This document shows positions 12,406-23,479 of a stretch of 64,000 nucleotides of DNA, piece by piece. The notes below the pieces were generated by a model. It ran no database searches. It worked only from the letters and a program-made list of their open reading frames with translations, and was not told the origin of the DNA. Within the stretch, counting starts at the first letter, position 1. The number at the start of each line of letters is the position of its first letter. Source of the DNA: Diphasiastrum complanatum (lineage: Eukaryota > Streptophyta > Lycopodiopsida > Lycopodiales > Lycopodiaceae); assembly GCA_029204225.1 (NCBI GenBank), contig CM055097.1, positions 12,570,721 through 12,634,720 on the forward strand, given 5' to 3'. Both the position numbers and the translations under genes were made by a program.

Positions 12406-13080
12406 TATTGAAATCGGCAGCAGAATATGTGAGATCTAGCACAACAGAAAATCAATCACTTTGAATTTGGATCTAGCCTCTATCACCTGATGAAGCACTT
12501 ACAAGTTAGATGTCAAACTTTTTCGCAGATTTCAAATGAATGAAAAACACTCTAGAAACACACATTCAACTCAAACACAACCCTTTGTGTGAAATGATGT
12601 GACTATGACAACAAAACTTGTCTTATCCAATTCTGTCTTTGATTGACTAGCAAAATGGGAATGATGAATCATGCATGCAATATAATCAATTCAAAAAGTG
12701 TCCACTCGGGTTTTGGGTCTCTCTCTACCCCTCTTTAAGAGCTAATAACTCCTACTAGGATCATCAAAATGAATTCAAACCAATTGCATTGGAAAGTAGA
12801 CTCTTCTAGCTTTCCAAAAGCTATAATGTCACTACCTTTGGATCTAACATCAAGGAGATAGAATGAAATGAGGTACTCTGATTTTCACACGTTTGAACTA
12901 TCAAAATCATGTACAACCTGTATTCAGACCTGAAAATGTCAATTCTAATCTCATTGATCCAAAAATTGTTCAAGAATAAATAGCAGAAAGTCCTAAACAT
13001 CTTCCTAGCTTGAATTATCACAAAAAATTTCATACTACTGATCATAATAGCAATCAGAACTTGGTATGGCTCTGATACCG
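12405..13080 (-). mobile_element. Copia leader region with tRNA-Met primer site
   Basis: On the reverse strand CGGTATCAGAGCCATACC (13080-13063) follows the LTR directly and matches the initiator tRNA-Met primer site used by plant copia elements. The rest is untranslated leader without recognisable gag. It joins element B at about 12405. Confidence 0.7.
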
Positions 13081-13542
13081 TGTGAAAAATCCAGAATATT
13101 CACACGTGTGAGGAACCACCAAAAACATGTGAATGATCTTACCAAAGTTCTGTGTTAGCACCTAGATCACATGGAGAGTGAAATCCACAATCTGCCTCAA
13201 GAATCTAAGACTAAGTCACAGGAATGGAATGCTATTGATCAAAGCTTCATTAATTTCACACGTGTGGAGAAAATACATAAGCAATAAATGTATGAGAAAT
13301 AGCTTTAGCTCGGATTAGAGAGAGAAACAAAAAACAAGCTTTCAAATATGAGATCCAATTTTGACATTATAACACCCTCATTCTTGATTATCATCCATAA
13401 TGGTGTGGAAACCCACAATACATATATAGAGGGAGCATAACTCCTGGTACTACTAGCATTCAATGCATTTCCTACATCTATTCAAGTATAAACTACCACC
13501 ATATTGACACCTAATAACTTGCATGCTGAAATTGCACCTAAC
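13081..13542 (-). repeat. Copia 5' LTR, family L2
   Basis: On the reverse strand it ends TTTTTCACA against the primer site at 13080. CATATATAGAG (13421-13431), read on the reverse strand, is a candidate TATA box. Its promoter-distal 188 bp are repeated at 8016-8203. The upstream end is not clear because another LTR starts at 13543. The two may touch because the second element inserted here. Confidence 0.7.
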
Positions 13543-14354
13543 TGTTGGGGATATTTCCAACACAAAGAAATAAATAAAGTTAGTTAATAAAAGTGTTGCG
13601 AGGGCATGGCTTTTCGCGCGTATAAATAAGCCCATGGCTCAATGAGCACGCAAGTCGATTGTAAATAGAAATAATAGACTTGGTCCCTTTGTAATTAAAA
13701 TAAAACTTGAGGCCCAAAGTCAAGTTAGAACTTAGAGTTTTCTTTTTTAGAGTTGGGTCCAATTTTGGACTCACATGAATCTTGTGATTTCTAATATACT
13801 TTTTGTGGACCCTTGGATCAAGTTGGGTTCAAGATGAATGGACAGGATCAATGTGAATATTAGCCAATAGGATTTTGGGGCAAGGGCCTTCCCCATTTAT
13901 AAAAATGCACCATTTGTACTCTATTTTCATGCTTAATAGAGAGGAGGAGACTCTATTATTTTGGGAGCTCAAGCATCCTCATTTGCTAATCACACTTGCT
14001 TATGCCATTGTTGTGGTTTGTTTGTTATTTCCATTTTCCATGCTTTTTGTTTATGCTAGTTAAGGTTTCTCCATAAGCAATGAAATTGAACATTTGAGCT
14101 AACCTCCATCTCATCTCTCTTACTCTCTCTTTCCCCTCTTTCCCTCTCTTCCTCTTCTCTTCTTCCCTTCTTCTCTTCTCATTCACCCTCAATCATGATG
14201 AGCGTTAGTGTAATGAGTAGTTTTAGTGGAGAGTTAGTGGAAAAGTAGAGAACTATCTAAAAGTAGCAACTTTACATAGTAGGTACCTATCTAGCGTTCT
14301 AACCCTTGTTGACAGGCGGGAGGGCTACTACGACAAGAGAACTTCGACCCTACA
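13543..14354 (+). repeat. LTR of a Tat/Athila-like element (element C)
   Basis: An 812-bp LTR from TGTTGG to CTACA. It starts with an inverted pair TGTTGG...CCAACA (13543-13562), has TTTATAAAA at 13896-13904 as a candidate TATA box, and is followed one base later by an intact tRNA-Asp primer site. Its pol probably survives as the fragment at 21092-21760, split off by insertion of element 2. Confidence 0.75.
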
Positions 14355-14355
14355 G

Positions 14356-14373
14356 TGGCGCCGTTGCCGGGGA
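14356..14373 (+). other. tRNA-Asp primer-binding site of element C
   Basis: TGGCGCCGTTGCCGGGGA is the exact complement of the 3' end of plant tRNA-Asp and a hallmark primer site of Tat/Athila-type LTR retrotransposons. It lies one base after the LTR end. Confidence 0.85.
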
Positions 14374-15735
14374 TAGGTTCTCAACTCTGTATTTTGGATT
14401 GCATGTGGATCTGGAAAACGTTCTTGCCATTAATTTCCAATTGTGCATGGTGAAAAAACCTAGAAAGGGCTAAAATTCACGATTTTTGTTTGTTTTTTCA
14501 TGAAATTGGATGGTAGGAGATTGTTGAACATCATTTGAAGCTCGGAAAAGATGAATTATAGTCTTTTGAAGCTAACCTAGAAGCTAGAGCCAAGAATTCC
14601 AGCAATTGGGTTTGTAGGAAGTCAAAAAGTGTCAAAAATTGACCAATTTTGGTGAATGTTGGGGGATGGATTTCTCTAAATCCATAAGGAGATCATTCTG
14701 GATTTTTTCCAGCATGATTTGTATTCCTTTTTACCTTATCAGCAAGCTATTAGACCTGTAAATTGATGGGTAGAGGCTTATGTTTCAATTACATCAATGT
14801 TGTAGCAATTTTGACTTCTAGAAACCAAGAAAACATGGTTCTCAGACCATACTGCTTCATAGGATCTGTATGAAGGCTTCATGGAACTCTTAGAGACCAT
14901 TTAAGACTGTTTGGATCATCACTTTTAGGCTTGGTTGAGTGTTTGCATGTTTTTTGACATATTGGTCTTGGAAAAGTGCGCCTTCCTACAGCTTAATTGG
15001 CTGTTCTGAACTCGCACGTGTGAGTTCTAGGTGGCAGGTTGACATGGCAAGTGTCTTGTTCATTGGATCTCCCTCTGTACTGAGCTTTACAGCACCCAAT
15101 TTGGTGTCCTATAGCCAAAGATATGAGCATCTGAAGTTTTGCAATTTTGTGAGCAAAATTGGTAAAATTTCCAATTGTTCTGATTGCATGCATGACAATT
15201 TCCTATTTTAAAGTATTGTCCTTGCATGGAATGTCTGCATGTGGTTTCTCATAGTGATTCTGACATGCATGAGTAGTTTAGATTTGTTTTGAGTGGTCAT
15301 ACGCATGTACTCTGACGATTAGATACAAAACTGGATTTCATAGTTGACAATTTTCGTAGAATTGAATTTTTGCGTAAAATTTCGTAAAGTAAAAAATCAG
15401 TTTAATGTCGCATGACTTGCATGTTCGATGGACATTAATGAAGTAAAATTAAGAATCGAACAATGAATCAAATTTTCGATTTTGATTGCTTAATAACTGA
15501 CTGTGATTTTTTATGAATTTTTAGAAAACGTAAAAAAAAAAATTTAAAAATTAAAAGTGCAAAAATTTGAAATTTTTAGTTTTTTCCAGTTTCTTGTAAT
15601 GTCTATGAAATTGACTAAAAATAGTGATTTGACCATACTGGAGTCAATTTTAGTCAGTTTTTGGTCGACAGTACTTCACTATGAGTTAATCAGATATTAA
15701 CTAAATTTAGTAATTTCCAAGATAGATATATCGAG

Positions 15736-16600
15736 ATGGCCGAAGAAACTTCAAATCAAGTTGTTAGCAGTTGAGTACGACACTCAATGATATGAATAAT
15801 CGTAATCAGATGAGAGATCAGCAAATGGAGGTTCTTTTGAATCAAGTCAAATTGATGTCTTCACCCAATCTCGGTTTTCAACCGGAGGTTTATGCGGGCG
15901 AGAAGAAGGAGAAGAAACCTAAGGTCATCGAGGACTAGCTGGCCAAGTGGAGTAGTTACTTCAATCTGCATGATGTTCCTAATGAGAAGAAAACTGAAAG
16001 TGCCGTGTTGTTCTTACACGACAGAGCGTCATCGTGGTGGCGAGATTTACCGATGAAGCCAACTATTTGGGATGCATTTGCGGAAGTTTTCAAAAAAGCT
16101 TTCGTAGTTGCTGATGACGTGGACTACTACCTAAAGTTCGTGAACTACAAGATGGGTACAAAGAGTTGAGACTCGTATATCTAGGAATTCATGGACCTAT
16201 GGAATAGGGTTCCATCATTCGATGCGAAGTTGGCATTATGGCAGTTTGTCCTAGGTTTGCCAGCCGACTATCAGAACGAATGCAGGCGAAATGTGCTTCA
16301 AAGCCTCGAGGATGCGTTTCGGATTGCAAAAGCATATGATTCCACAGTGGTGGCATTCATGAAGCAATTTGTGCAAATTCCAAGCACTTTGAAAACCAAG
16401 AAGGGTAAGAAGCGCTATCCAGACCAAGCAAAATACTTTGACGAATTAGATCAAGCAGCATTGGAACCCAAGAAGCCAAAGAGAAAGAGATTCAAAAATC
16501 TATGTCTCGGGAAAAGGCTAAAAGAGAGAACTTATGTTTTGTCTGTAAGAAGCCTGGACATATGATGAAATTTTGTCTAGAAAGGGAAAAAGGGTCTGCT
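15736..16600 (+). pseudogene. Ty3 gag (capsid domain and zinc knuckle), broken
   Basis: Starts at ATG 15736 (MAEETSNQVV) and reaches a stop after 12 codons. The Retrotrans_gag capsid domain is then readable across frame changes: ASSWWRDLP (about 16027-16053), WDAFAEVFKKAF (about 16070) and, in the open segment 16191-16565, LWNRVPSFDAKLALWQF and VLGLPADYQNECRR. The basic region ends near 16490, and the zinc knuckle CFVCKKPGHMMKFC (about 16534-16575) lies in another frame. Gag would form the virus-like particle and bind RNA. Element 3 has the same gag with an internal deletion. Confidence 0.85.
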
Positions 16601-17649
16601 CACATGATTGAAATCCCAGGAGGCAATGGTAAGACTTTGAAAATTAACCTGACTGAATGTGAGTGTGAATGTTCTTTTAGTACTACTTCTTTCTTGCCTA
16701 ATGAACTTTTTCGTTTAATTGGCACAGTTAAGGACCAAGAAGTGAATATTTTATTGGACAGTGGTTCAACTCATAATTTTATTAATTCTTGACTTGTGTA
16801 GAAACTCAGCTTGGAAACTGAAGCCAACAATCATAGATATAAAGTTTACATTAGAGGAGTTCTAAATCCAAAAAAGACCCTTTGTAAAGATTCTTTTTAT
16901 ATTTTTTCTCAATTTTTTCTTACACATGGACCAATTAAAACACTCAAATTTGAAATCTACGTAACGTAACTTTTTGAGTCCACATTTTGATTCCACACTA
17001 AAAATGGCATAACTTTTCAGTGGTAAGTCCGAAGTTAGCGGAGTTTGGTGCATTGGAAAGCGCTTGACAAGGGGTTTTCAATAATATGCTACATGCTATA
17101 CTTTTGAGCTACAATTAAAAAGTTATGGCAAGTCAAAAGTATTAGTGTTATAATATTTTAATAATATAAACTACATCTTGCACGAATTCTTAAAGGGTCT
17201 TTTTGGAGCTCAAAACTCTCTAATGTCTAGCTTCAAGAGCAAAGTTGGAGACTTGGAATGTAAAAGTCCTGAAGCTCCCAGTTTTGGTGCAAGGACACAC
17301 AGAATTAGTTAATTTTCATGTTTTAGACCTAGCTTGTACTGATTTAATCTTAGATTACGAATGGTTATTTAGTAGATCGCCTTCTCTGTTAATTGATTTT
17401 GAGAAGCATGTTCTCACTTTCAAGGAGGGTGATAAGGTAGTTACATTATTTGGCAGTAATTTTGTACATTCGTTGGATCAGATTTCTACTATTAATAAAA
17501 TGGAAGCATTGGATTATCCTGAGTATGAAGTTTTTTCAGTTTATGTTATTCCAATTGTGGATGTTCCTGAAATGAATCTAAATGGTTGTGAATTCTCAGC
17601 AATTCTTAACTTAGTAAATTTAGATCATGAACAAGCAGTGAAAGAATAG
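16600..17649 (+). pseudogene. Retropepsin region interrupted by a MITE
   Basis: The active-site word ILLDSGSTHNFIN (about 16750-16788) is normal for a Ty3 protease. The frame then stops at about 16790. The protein resumes at about 17245 (TWNVKVLKLPVLVQGH, then NFHVLDLACTDLIL). Between the two halves lies 16848-17226, which has terminal inverted repeats and no coding similarity. Removing it brings the conserved protease segments to normal spacing. The frame then runs to a stop at 17649 just before RT. Confidence 0.8.
16848..17226. mobile_element. MITE-like insertion with about 40-bp terminal inverted repeats
   Basis: The left end reads ACATTAGAGGAGTT followed by TCCAAAAAAGACCCTTT. The reverse complement of the right end reads ACATTAGAGAGTT followed by TCCAAAAAGACCCTTT. 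It is 379 bp, AT-rich and non-coding, and sits inside the protease of element 2, so it is younger than that element. A clear target duplication was not found, so the superfamily is open. Confidence 0.75.
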
Positions 17650-17689
17650 ATCATAAATGAATTTAGGGATGTTTTTCCATTTGAATTAC

Positions 17690-19212
17690 CTCATGGCTTA
17701 CCACCATCTAGGTCAGTAGACCACATGATTGAGTTAATTCCAAGAAGTCAACCTGTCTCTAGACAACCTTATAGGTTTTCTCATAAAGAGGAGACAAAGA
17801 TTTTAAATCAAATAGAAGACTATCTGAGGATGGGACATATACAACCTAGTAAATCACCATGGGGCGCTCATGGTCTTCTTAAAACGAAGAAAAATGGAGG
17901 TTTCCAGATGTGTGTGGATTACAAGGGGCTTAATAAAGTGACTATAAAGAATAAATATCCATTGCCTAGAATGGATGACCTTGTAGATTGCTTGGGTGGA
18001 GCACGGTATTTCACCAAGATAGATCTCAAGACAGGGTACCATCAAATAAGAATTAAGTCAGAAGATGTCCAAAAGACAGGATTTTGTTCTAGATTTGGTC
18101 ATTATGAATTTCTAGTGTTGCCATTTGGATTACCGAATGCTCTAGCAACGTTCCAACAAATGATGAACGATTTATTTCGTCCATATTTGGGGAAGTTTGT
18201 GGTTGTATTCTTAGACGACATTCTTGTTTATAGTAAATCCTTGGTCGAACACGTAGAACACTTAAAAATCGTCTTGATGAAGCTCCGTCAGGAGTTACTC
18301 TACGCTAAAGAGTCCAAGTGTGAAATCTTTAAGCAAGAGTTGCTTTATCTCGGTCATAAGATCACAATAAATGGGATCAAGATTGATGAGGATAAAATCA
18401 AGATCGTAATTGAGTGGCCAATTCCGGAAACTGTGAGGCAGGTAAAGTCTTTTTTAGGTTTTACACTTTTCCTCAAGAGATTTATTGAGCATTATGTTAA
18501 GTTAGCAGCACCGCTTAATAATCTGACAAAAGGAATTGTTAATAAAAAGAAAAAGAGGTATCAACCTAGTCCGCCTGTTGTTTGGAATGAGGAATTGAAT
18601 CAATGTTTTGAGAAACTGAAAACAATGATTGTTTCAGCTCCCGTGTTATAAATTGCAAATCCAGATTTACCTTACGTCGTGAGAATGGACAAAAGTGATG
18701 TTGCAATTGGAGCAGTTCTATTTCAAATGGATAGGCCACTAGCGTTTGAAAGCAAAAAATTCAATGGTCCTCAGTTGCGTTATACTACGTAGGAAAAGGA
18801 ATTGTTTGTTGTAGTCCATGCACTTAAAACTTGGAGACATTACTTGTATGGTAGTAAGTTTTTAGTGTATATGGATCACCAGCCTCTTAAGTATTTTTGT
18901 AATCAACATGATCTTTGGGGGAGAAAAGCTCGATGGGCTGAATTGATGCAAGAATTCGATCATGAAATCCGTTACATAAGAGACAGCTCTAATCAAGTTG
19001 CAGATGCTCTTAGTCGAATCGTTGAATTGAACGAGTTGTCATTCATCCAGATTTCTACGGATCTATATCTTTCGCTGAGAGAAAAATATGAATCAGATTC
19101 CCATTTTGGTCACATTTGGAACATTGTTCAAACCGGAAGAAATGTGGACAATGTTGAGTCAGAAACACAGGGGACTCAACTAACTAAGAAAGATAAGAAG
19201 ATTGTGGAATAG
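17690..19212 (+). pseudogene. Ty3 reverse transcriptase and RNase H (element 2)
   Basis: RT is open from 17725 to 18651, with conserved motifs in order: PSKSPWGAH (about 17847), VDYKGLNKVTIKNKYPLPR (about 17917-17973), YHQIRI, LPFGLPNALATFQ, and the catalytic FLDD box in VVFLDDILVYSK (about 18205-18240). RT thumb and connection (SFLGFTLFLKRFIEHY) are intact. A stop at 18649-18651 precedes RNase H, which shows the IGAVLFQMDRPLAFESKKF segment. A further stop is at 18790-18792. DHQPLKYF and VADALSR (about 19000) close the domain, and the frame stops at 19212. The usual first RNase H aspartate segment reads RMDKSD rather than RTDASD. Confidence 0.9.
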
Positions 19213-20553
19213 TTCACCATTCGAGATGGATTACTATTTCGGAATGTAAAAGTTTGCGTACTTGGTGATGATGAGCTCAAACGGAAGATTTTGTTTCAAT
19301 GTCATGACATATCCTGTGCAAGACCTCCCGGTATACACAGGACTCTGGACTTGGTTAAGAGGAAATTTTATTGGCCAAAGCTCAAGCAATATGTCGAGTT
19401 ATATGTTGTTAAATACAAGCCCTGTCAACTAGCTAAGACTGAATGCCATAAGGCTGGTGGTTTGTTGCATCCGTTAGATATCCCATATAAGAAACGGGAA
19501 AGCATATCTATGGATTTTGTAGTTGGACTTCCAAAGACCCAACGACAAAATGATTCTATTTGGGTTGTAGTGGATCAGTTAACTAAGTTAGCTACATTCA
19601 TACCAGTCAAGTCAACTATAAAGGCTTCTGATTTAGCTCAGATCTTTGTTGAAAGATTATTTTGATTGTATGGTCTGCCAAGTTGACATAGATAGTGATA
19701 GAGATCCTAAGTTCCTAGGTCACTTTCGATCAACAATATTCCATAAACTGGAAACTTCTTTGAGTTTAAGTTCTTCTGATCATCCTGAATCAGATGGCCA
19801 GACAAAAATGACTAATCAAACTATGGAAGATATTTTGAGGACATATGTTTCTCACAGGCAATCTCATTGGGAAGATTATCTCCCACTGGTTGAGTTTGCA
19901 TATAATAGTAGAAAACATTCTGCTACAGGTTACAGTCCTTTTATGCTTATGTACGATTTTCAACCTAGATCTCCAGTAAATGTTGAGACGAAGTCTGTTA
20001 AGATCCAAAAGGTTGCTGATTTTTTGCATGATATGCAAGAAATATTGCAAGTGGCTAAGGATAGTATCCGGAGTGCTCATGATAGAGCTAAATACTATAC
20101 CGATCTTAAGAGATCTCCAATAGATTTTAAAGTTGATGACGGGGTATATCTTAGGATTCCAAAAGATTCTAAGACATCACATACAAGAAAGCATTATAAG
20201 TTGTCTACCCGTTATTGTGGACCTTTCAGGATTGTACGTAGAATTGGTTCTTTGGCATATGAACTTGATCTTCAAGAAAAATCGACTGCACACCCAGTTT
20301 TCATGTAAGTCGTTTGAAACTAAGTTTACATGATGGTGATACAGTTGGATTGGATGAGGATTTATTCCATTTGGAAGATTTGTCGCTTAGTGTACCTTTG
20401 GAACCTGAGAAAGTGCTCAAAATCAGAGATAAGCAATTGAGAAATCGTTCTATCTCTGAGTGCTTAATTCGGTGGAAGGGTCCTACCTTAGATGATGATT
20501 CGTGGGAGAGAGTTGATAGCATAAAAAAGAATTTCTCGAATTTTAGTTTCTAA
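19213..20553 (+). pseudogene. Ty3 integrase and chromodomain-like tail (element 2)
   Basis: The zinc-binding segment is altered: CHDISCARPPGIHR replaces the usual H-P-D spacing and KYKPCQ has lost one Cys. The catalytic core has the first Asp in SMDFVVGLPK (about 19510). A stop at about 19665 and a frameshift near 19676 follow, then the second Asp in SDRDPKFLG and DGQTKMTNQTMEDIL (about 19793-19836), whose Glu would be the third catalytic residue. The C-terminus gives VYLRIPKDSKT, a frameshift near 20306, VSRLKLS and then SISECLIRWKGPT with a following Trp (about 20448-20505). The last is a chromodomain-like tail that in this lineage guides integration to heterochromatin. The frame ends at 20553. 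Confidence 0.88.
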
Positions 20554-20581
20554 GGATAGAAACAGTTTAAGGAGAGAAGAA

Positions 20582-21091
20582 TGTTATGTCCATAACCAGT
20601 ACATAGGATACAATATACTCCTAGTCTTGGATACACGGTACTCCATTTAAACAAGCTGTTAGTTATGCCATGTCATACTGGACGTGACCCGAAAGTAACT
20701 AATATCCTTGTGAGGCTCAGAACACACTAAATGGAGTTTAGATAGTATATACATGTGTAGAGTTATCAATAGCAATTCTATGAATAGCTAGTCCATGCAT
20801 AGGACTCTATTCTAGGTGAATCTATGTATAGGGAACATAGGGCTATGCATGGCTATGTGCCCAGGATGCTTTTGGCTCTATATAAGAGGTCCAAACTCGT
20901 CCTACTCCTAATCATGGTTCTTGATTTATTGCCAGGCTCTCACTCTACATTCATGCTTCTTGTTCCTTGACTTGGGGTGAGGCTTCTAGAGATTGATTGG
21001 ATGCTTCCACTTGGTTGGGTGGTTTCTCCATAGTGTGTTATCCTTTTGTGTTTAGGATTTGTAGAGCAGGATCTAAGGAGCTTCTCTTATA
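20582..21091 (+). repeat. 3' LTR of element 2 (family A)
   Basis: Preceded by the purine tract AAGGAGAGAAGA (about 20569-20580). It runs from TGTTATGTCC to TCTTATA, the last bases being mutated from the TTACA end seen in the element 3 LTR. TATATAAG at 20879-20886 is a candidate TATA box. It is similar along its length to the LTRs at 34885-35369, 30292-30480 and 61217-61608. Pol sequence of element C resumes right after it. Confidence 0.85.
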
Positions 21092-21760
21092 CGTGTTTAA
21101 CTGGGAAGGCCATGGTTGAGGACTGGGCAAGTAGTACACAACTGGGTTACAGGAAAACTCACCTTTGAGAATAGAGAATAGGCTGTAAAGGTCGATCCAA
21201 CCACATGGGTGGTGAAACTTATTGCACCTAAGGCTGATAACGGATCATCCATGACAGATCATACGATCGATCGCCCAAGGCAAGCCAAGGGTGGTCACTA
21301 CGATTCAGAGACAGATGTCATAATATGGACGGATGCATTAGCAATGATTGACTGCCAAGCATGTCAATATGAATCGGATCTTGAACCCAACACATCTTCA
21401 CCCAAGTGTTACGCCATGGACACACCAATTACATTTGGGATGAATATGATCAACATAGCATGGCTATCAGCAGAATCTATTGAGAACCTAGTGGATGATG
21501 ATTTAGTCCCTTGGCAACATGCTTTGACTTACAACAAGGAGATTGAGCTGATAGATGAGCAGGTCCTATAGCACATGGACCCAGACCACTATGGAATCAA
21601 GAGAGTACCAGCTCAACCGCCGCAAAAATCTGCTATGGTGAAAGTTTCAAAGATAGATCCACCAAAGGCACGCTTTAACTTTAAGAAATTTTCAAACATT
21701 TTAGAGAATGCTTTCCCTCGTGTTACAATAACCTTTGCAGAAGAGTCATAAATGAAAATT
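21092..21760 (+). pseudogene. Tat/Athila-like protease-linker fragment (probably element C)
   Basis: Starts in mid-domain with LGRPWLRTGQVVHNW (about 21101-21145) and KLTFENRE, the counterpart of LGCPWLTNARLVHDW in element B. The linker follows in the open frame 21209-21571 (KGGHYDSETDVIIW, ALAMIDCQACQ) and extends to about 21750. It directly abuts the 3' LTR of element 2. Together with the LTR and Asp primer site at 13543-14373, this is best explained as the other side of element C, cut by element 2. RT and the 3' LTR are absent. Confidence 0.7.
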
Positions 21761-22497
21761 TAATAGTAAAATTTTTTACAAGTTGTGCAAAAAGTTTACC
21801 AGTCTACCAACCTCACAAAATCCCGACAAAAACCCATTGCAAACCAAGAACCATACAATAAAAAAATTAAATTAAATTAAATTTTCTTTTAAAAAAAGAG
21901 GTCTTATAATTCTATAAAATGACTGTAAACATATTTACAAGTTGTGAAAAAAAATCACTAATCTACCAACCATAAAAATATTTATAAGTGGTAAAAAAAA
22001 TCTACCAATCTACCAGCCTCACAAAATTCAGACAAAAACCCATTGCAAACCAAGAACCATAAAAAAAATAAAAAATAAAAACAAGCTTTTTAATGCTATA
22101 AAATGAACATAGTTTTATAATAGACAAGTCATAAATCCTTGCATTACAAAAATAATTCCTTCTATAAAATATGCTGAAAATGCACTTTCTCAACTCCATA
22201 ATCATTATTGGTGATGATAGCACAACCATATATGGGCCACCATATGACTTGTACGATTTTAAGTGAATCCTTGATTATCGTTTCATGTATGGTGGCTTAT
22301 CAATGTAAAGGGCAATCTTTTTTCCTGGTGCAGATAATGATGCTTGGTGTTGTTTACGCAATTAGCCACACCAATACATTCAAATCTATTTGAATTCTAA
22401 AGCATAGATTATGATATCAAGTCTAGTCATCATAAAGGGTCACATCATCTTCACCAATTGAGATCTCTCTTTCCTCCTACTTCTACCTTCCATTTTC
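21761..22497. repeat. AT-rich DNA with a 52-bp direct repeat
   Basis: The units 21804-21855 and 22010-22061 (CTACCAACCTCACAAAAT to GAACCATA) differ at about four bases, and shorter related words lie between them. The rest is non-coding, with long A runs. I see no gene. Confidence 0.7.
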
Positions 22498-23090
22498 AGT
22501 GCTAAGATGTTGCACATGGTTTGCACATGGGAAGGGGTAATACTTGTGATAGAAAGGGCCCCACACATTTAAAATTGAGTCCTAATGTGGAATCTTGATA
22601 TGCATATATGGAGTTTCCAAGTTAGATACTTGAAACATGAATGTCAAAGTAGTGATACATTCTAACATACAAAGGATTGAATGAATTGTGTAGCTTTCTA
22701 AGTACATGATTGGCTTTCGACATTAGCAACCTAGTTCTTATGTCTCGTAGAGGAACTTCTTGAAGTAAGCAAACATACATAGTGATTTATGTATGTGCAT
22801 TAGGTTCCAAATATTTTTTAAAAGAGTCATGTCCACATGTGCTTTGTAGAATTCAAAATCTACACCTCAAGTCTAAGAAAGTAGTTATCAAATAACATGC
22901 CACAATTCTAGGTAGATCAATTTTTATATTTTTTAAATAAAGAGATACTTTTGAATTATGTACATGGTTAGATCCTTGTGATCCTAGATTAGGTTCAGCC
23001 TAGCATTGACATTTGTGCATCAAATATTCTTGCACATTATAAGTGACGTTCTTTGTGGTGGGTTCAACAACAAAAATTACATAGAAAGAG
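22498..23090 (+). repeat. Unclassified dispersed repeat, copy 2
   Basis: Forward-orientation copy of the sequence seen in reverse at 1850-2655, starting with GCTAAGATGTTGCACATGG. It has no protein-coding potential and no LTR-like ends. Its boundaries are judged only by where similarity fades. Confidence 0.6.
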
Positions 23091-23409
23091 TAGAACTCGT
23101 CAAAATTATATTTCTCAATGATTTTCTACAATAACATCATCTAAGGAAATTTGGATTGTGTGCTCGACTTGGAATGATCGTCCTCATAAGAAAGTGAATT
23201 GTGCTCATTTGAACTTTTGAAACTCTACACATCTAAAAAAAAGTGATACCCTATGTTTCTCTTAGGAGTTGACTTATAGACCTCAATACCAACTCAAGTT
23301 TTTATCCACAATCTATTGTACATAGTTCTAAGTCCTATGGAGAATCTATGATAGACTTGAACAATTTTCAAAGATGCAATTATACTCAAAATGTTTGCAT
23401 AGTCCTCAA

Positions 23410-23479
23410 CTTAATCATGAATATTTTGAATAATTCTTTTTGCGCTTAATCATGAATATTTTGAATAATTCTTTTTGCG
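23410..23479. repeat. 35-bp perfect tandem duplication
   Basis: CTTAATCATGAATATTTTGA plus 15 further bases is repeated exactly at 23410-23444 and 23445-23479. The lack of divergence marks it as recent. Confidence 0.9.

Larger units (their letters stand above)
14375..21091 (+). mobile_element. Nearly full-length chromodomain Ty3 element (element 2)
   Basis: Contains leader, gag, zinc knuckle, protease, RT, RNase H, integrase, chromodomain-like tail, polypurine tract and 3' LTR in canonical Ty3 order. The leader from about 15200 on is similar to that of the reverse-strand element at 30292-35369, and the LTRs are similar too, so both belong to one family. A matching 5' LTR is absent. The DNA in front is the LTR and primer site of element C, with the junction somewhere between 14375 and about 15200. 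About eight stops and several frameshifts plus a MITE in the protease make it non-coding. Confidence 0.85.
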
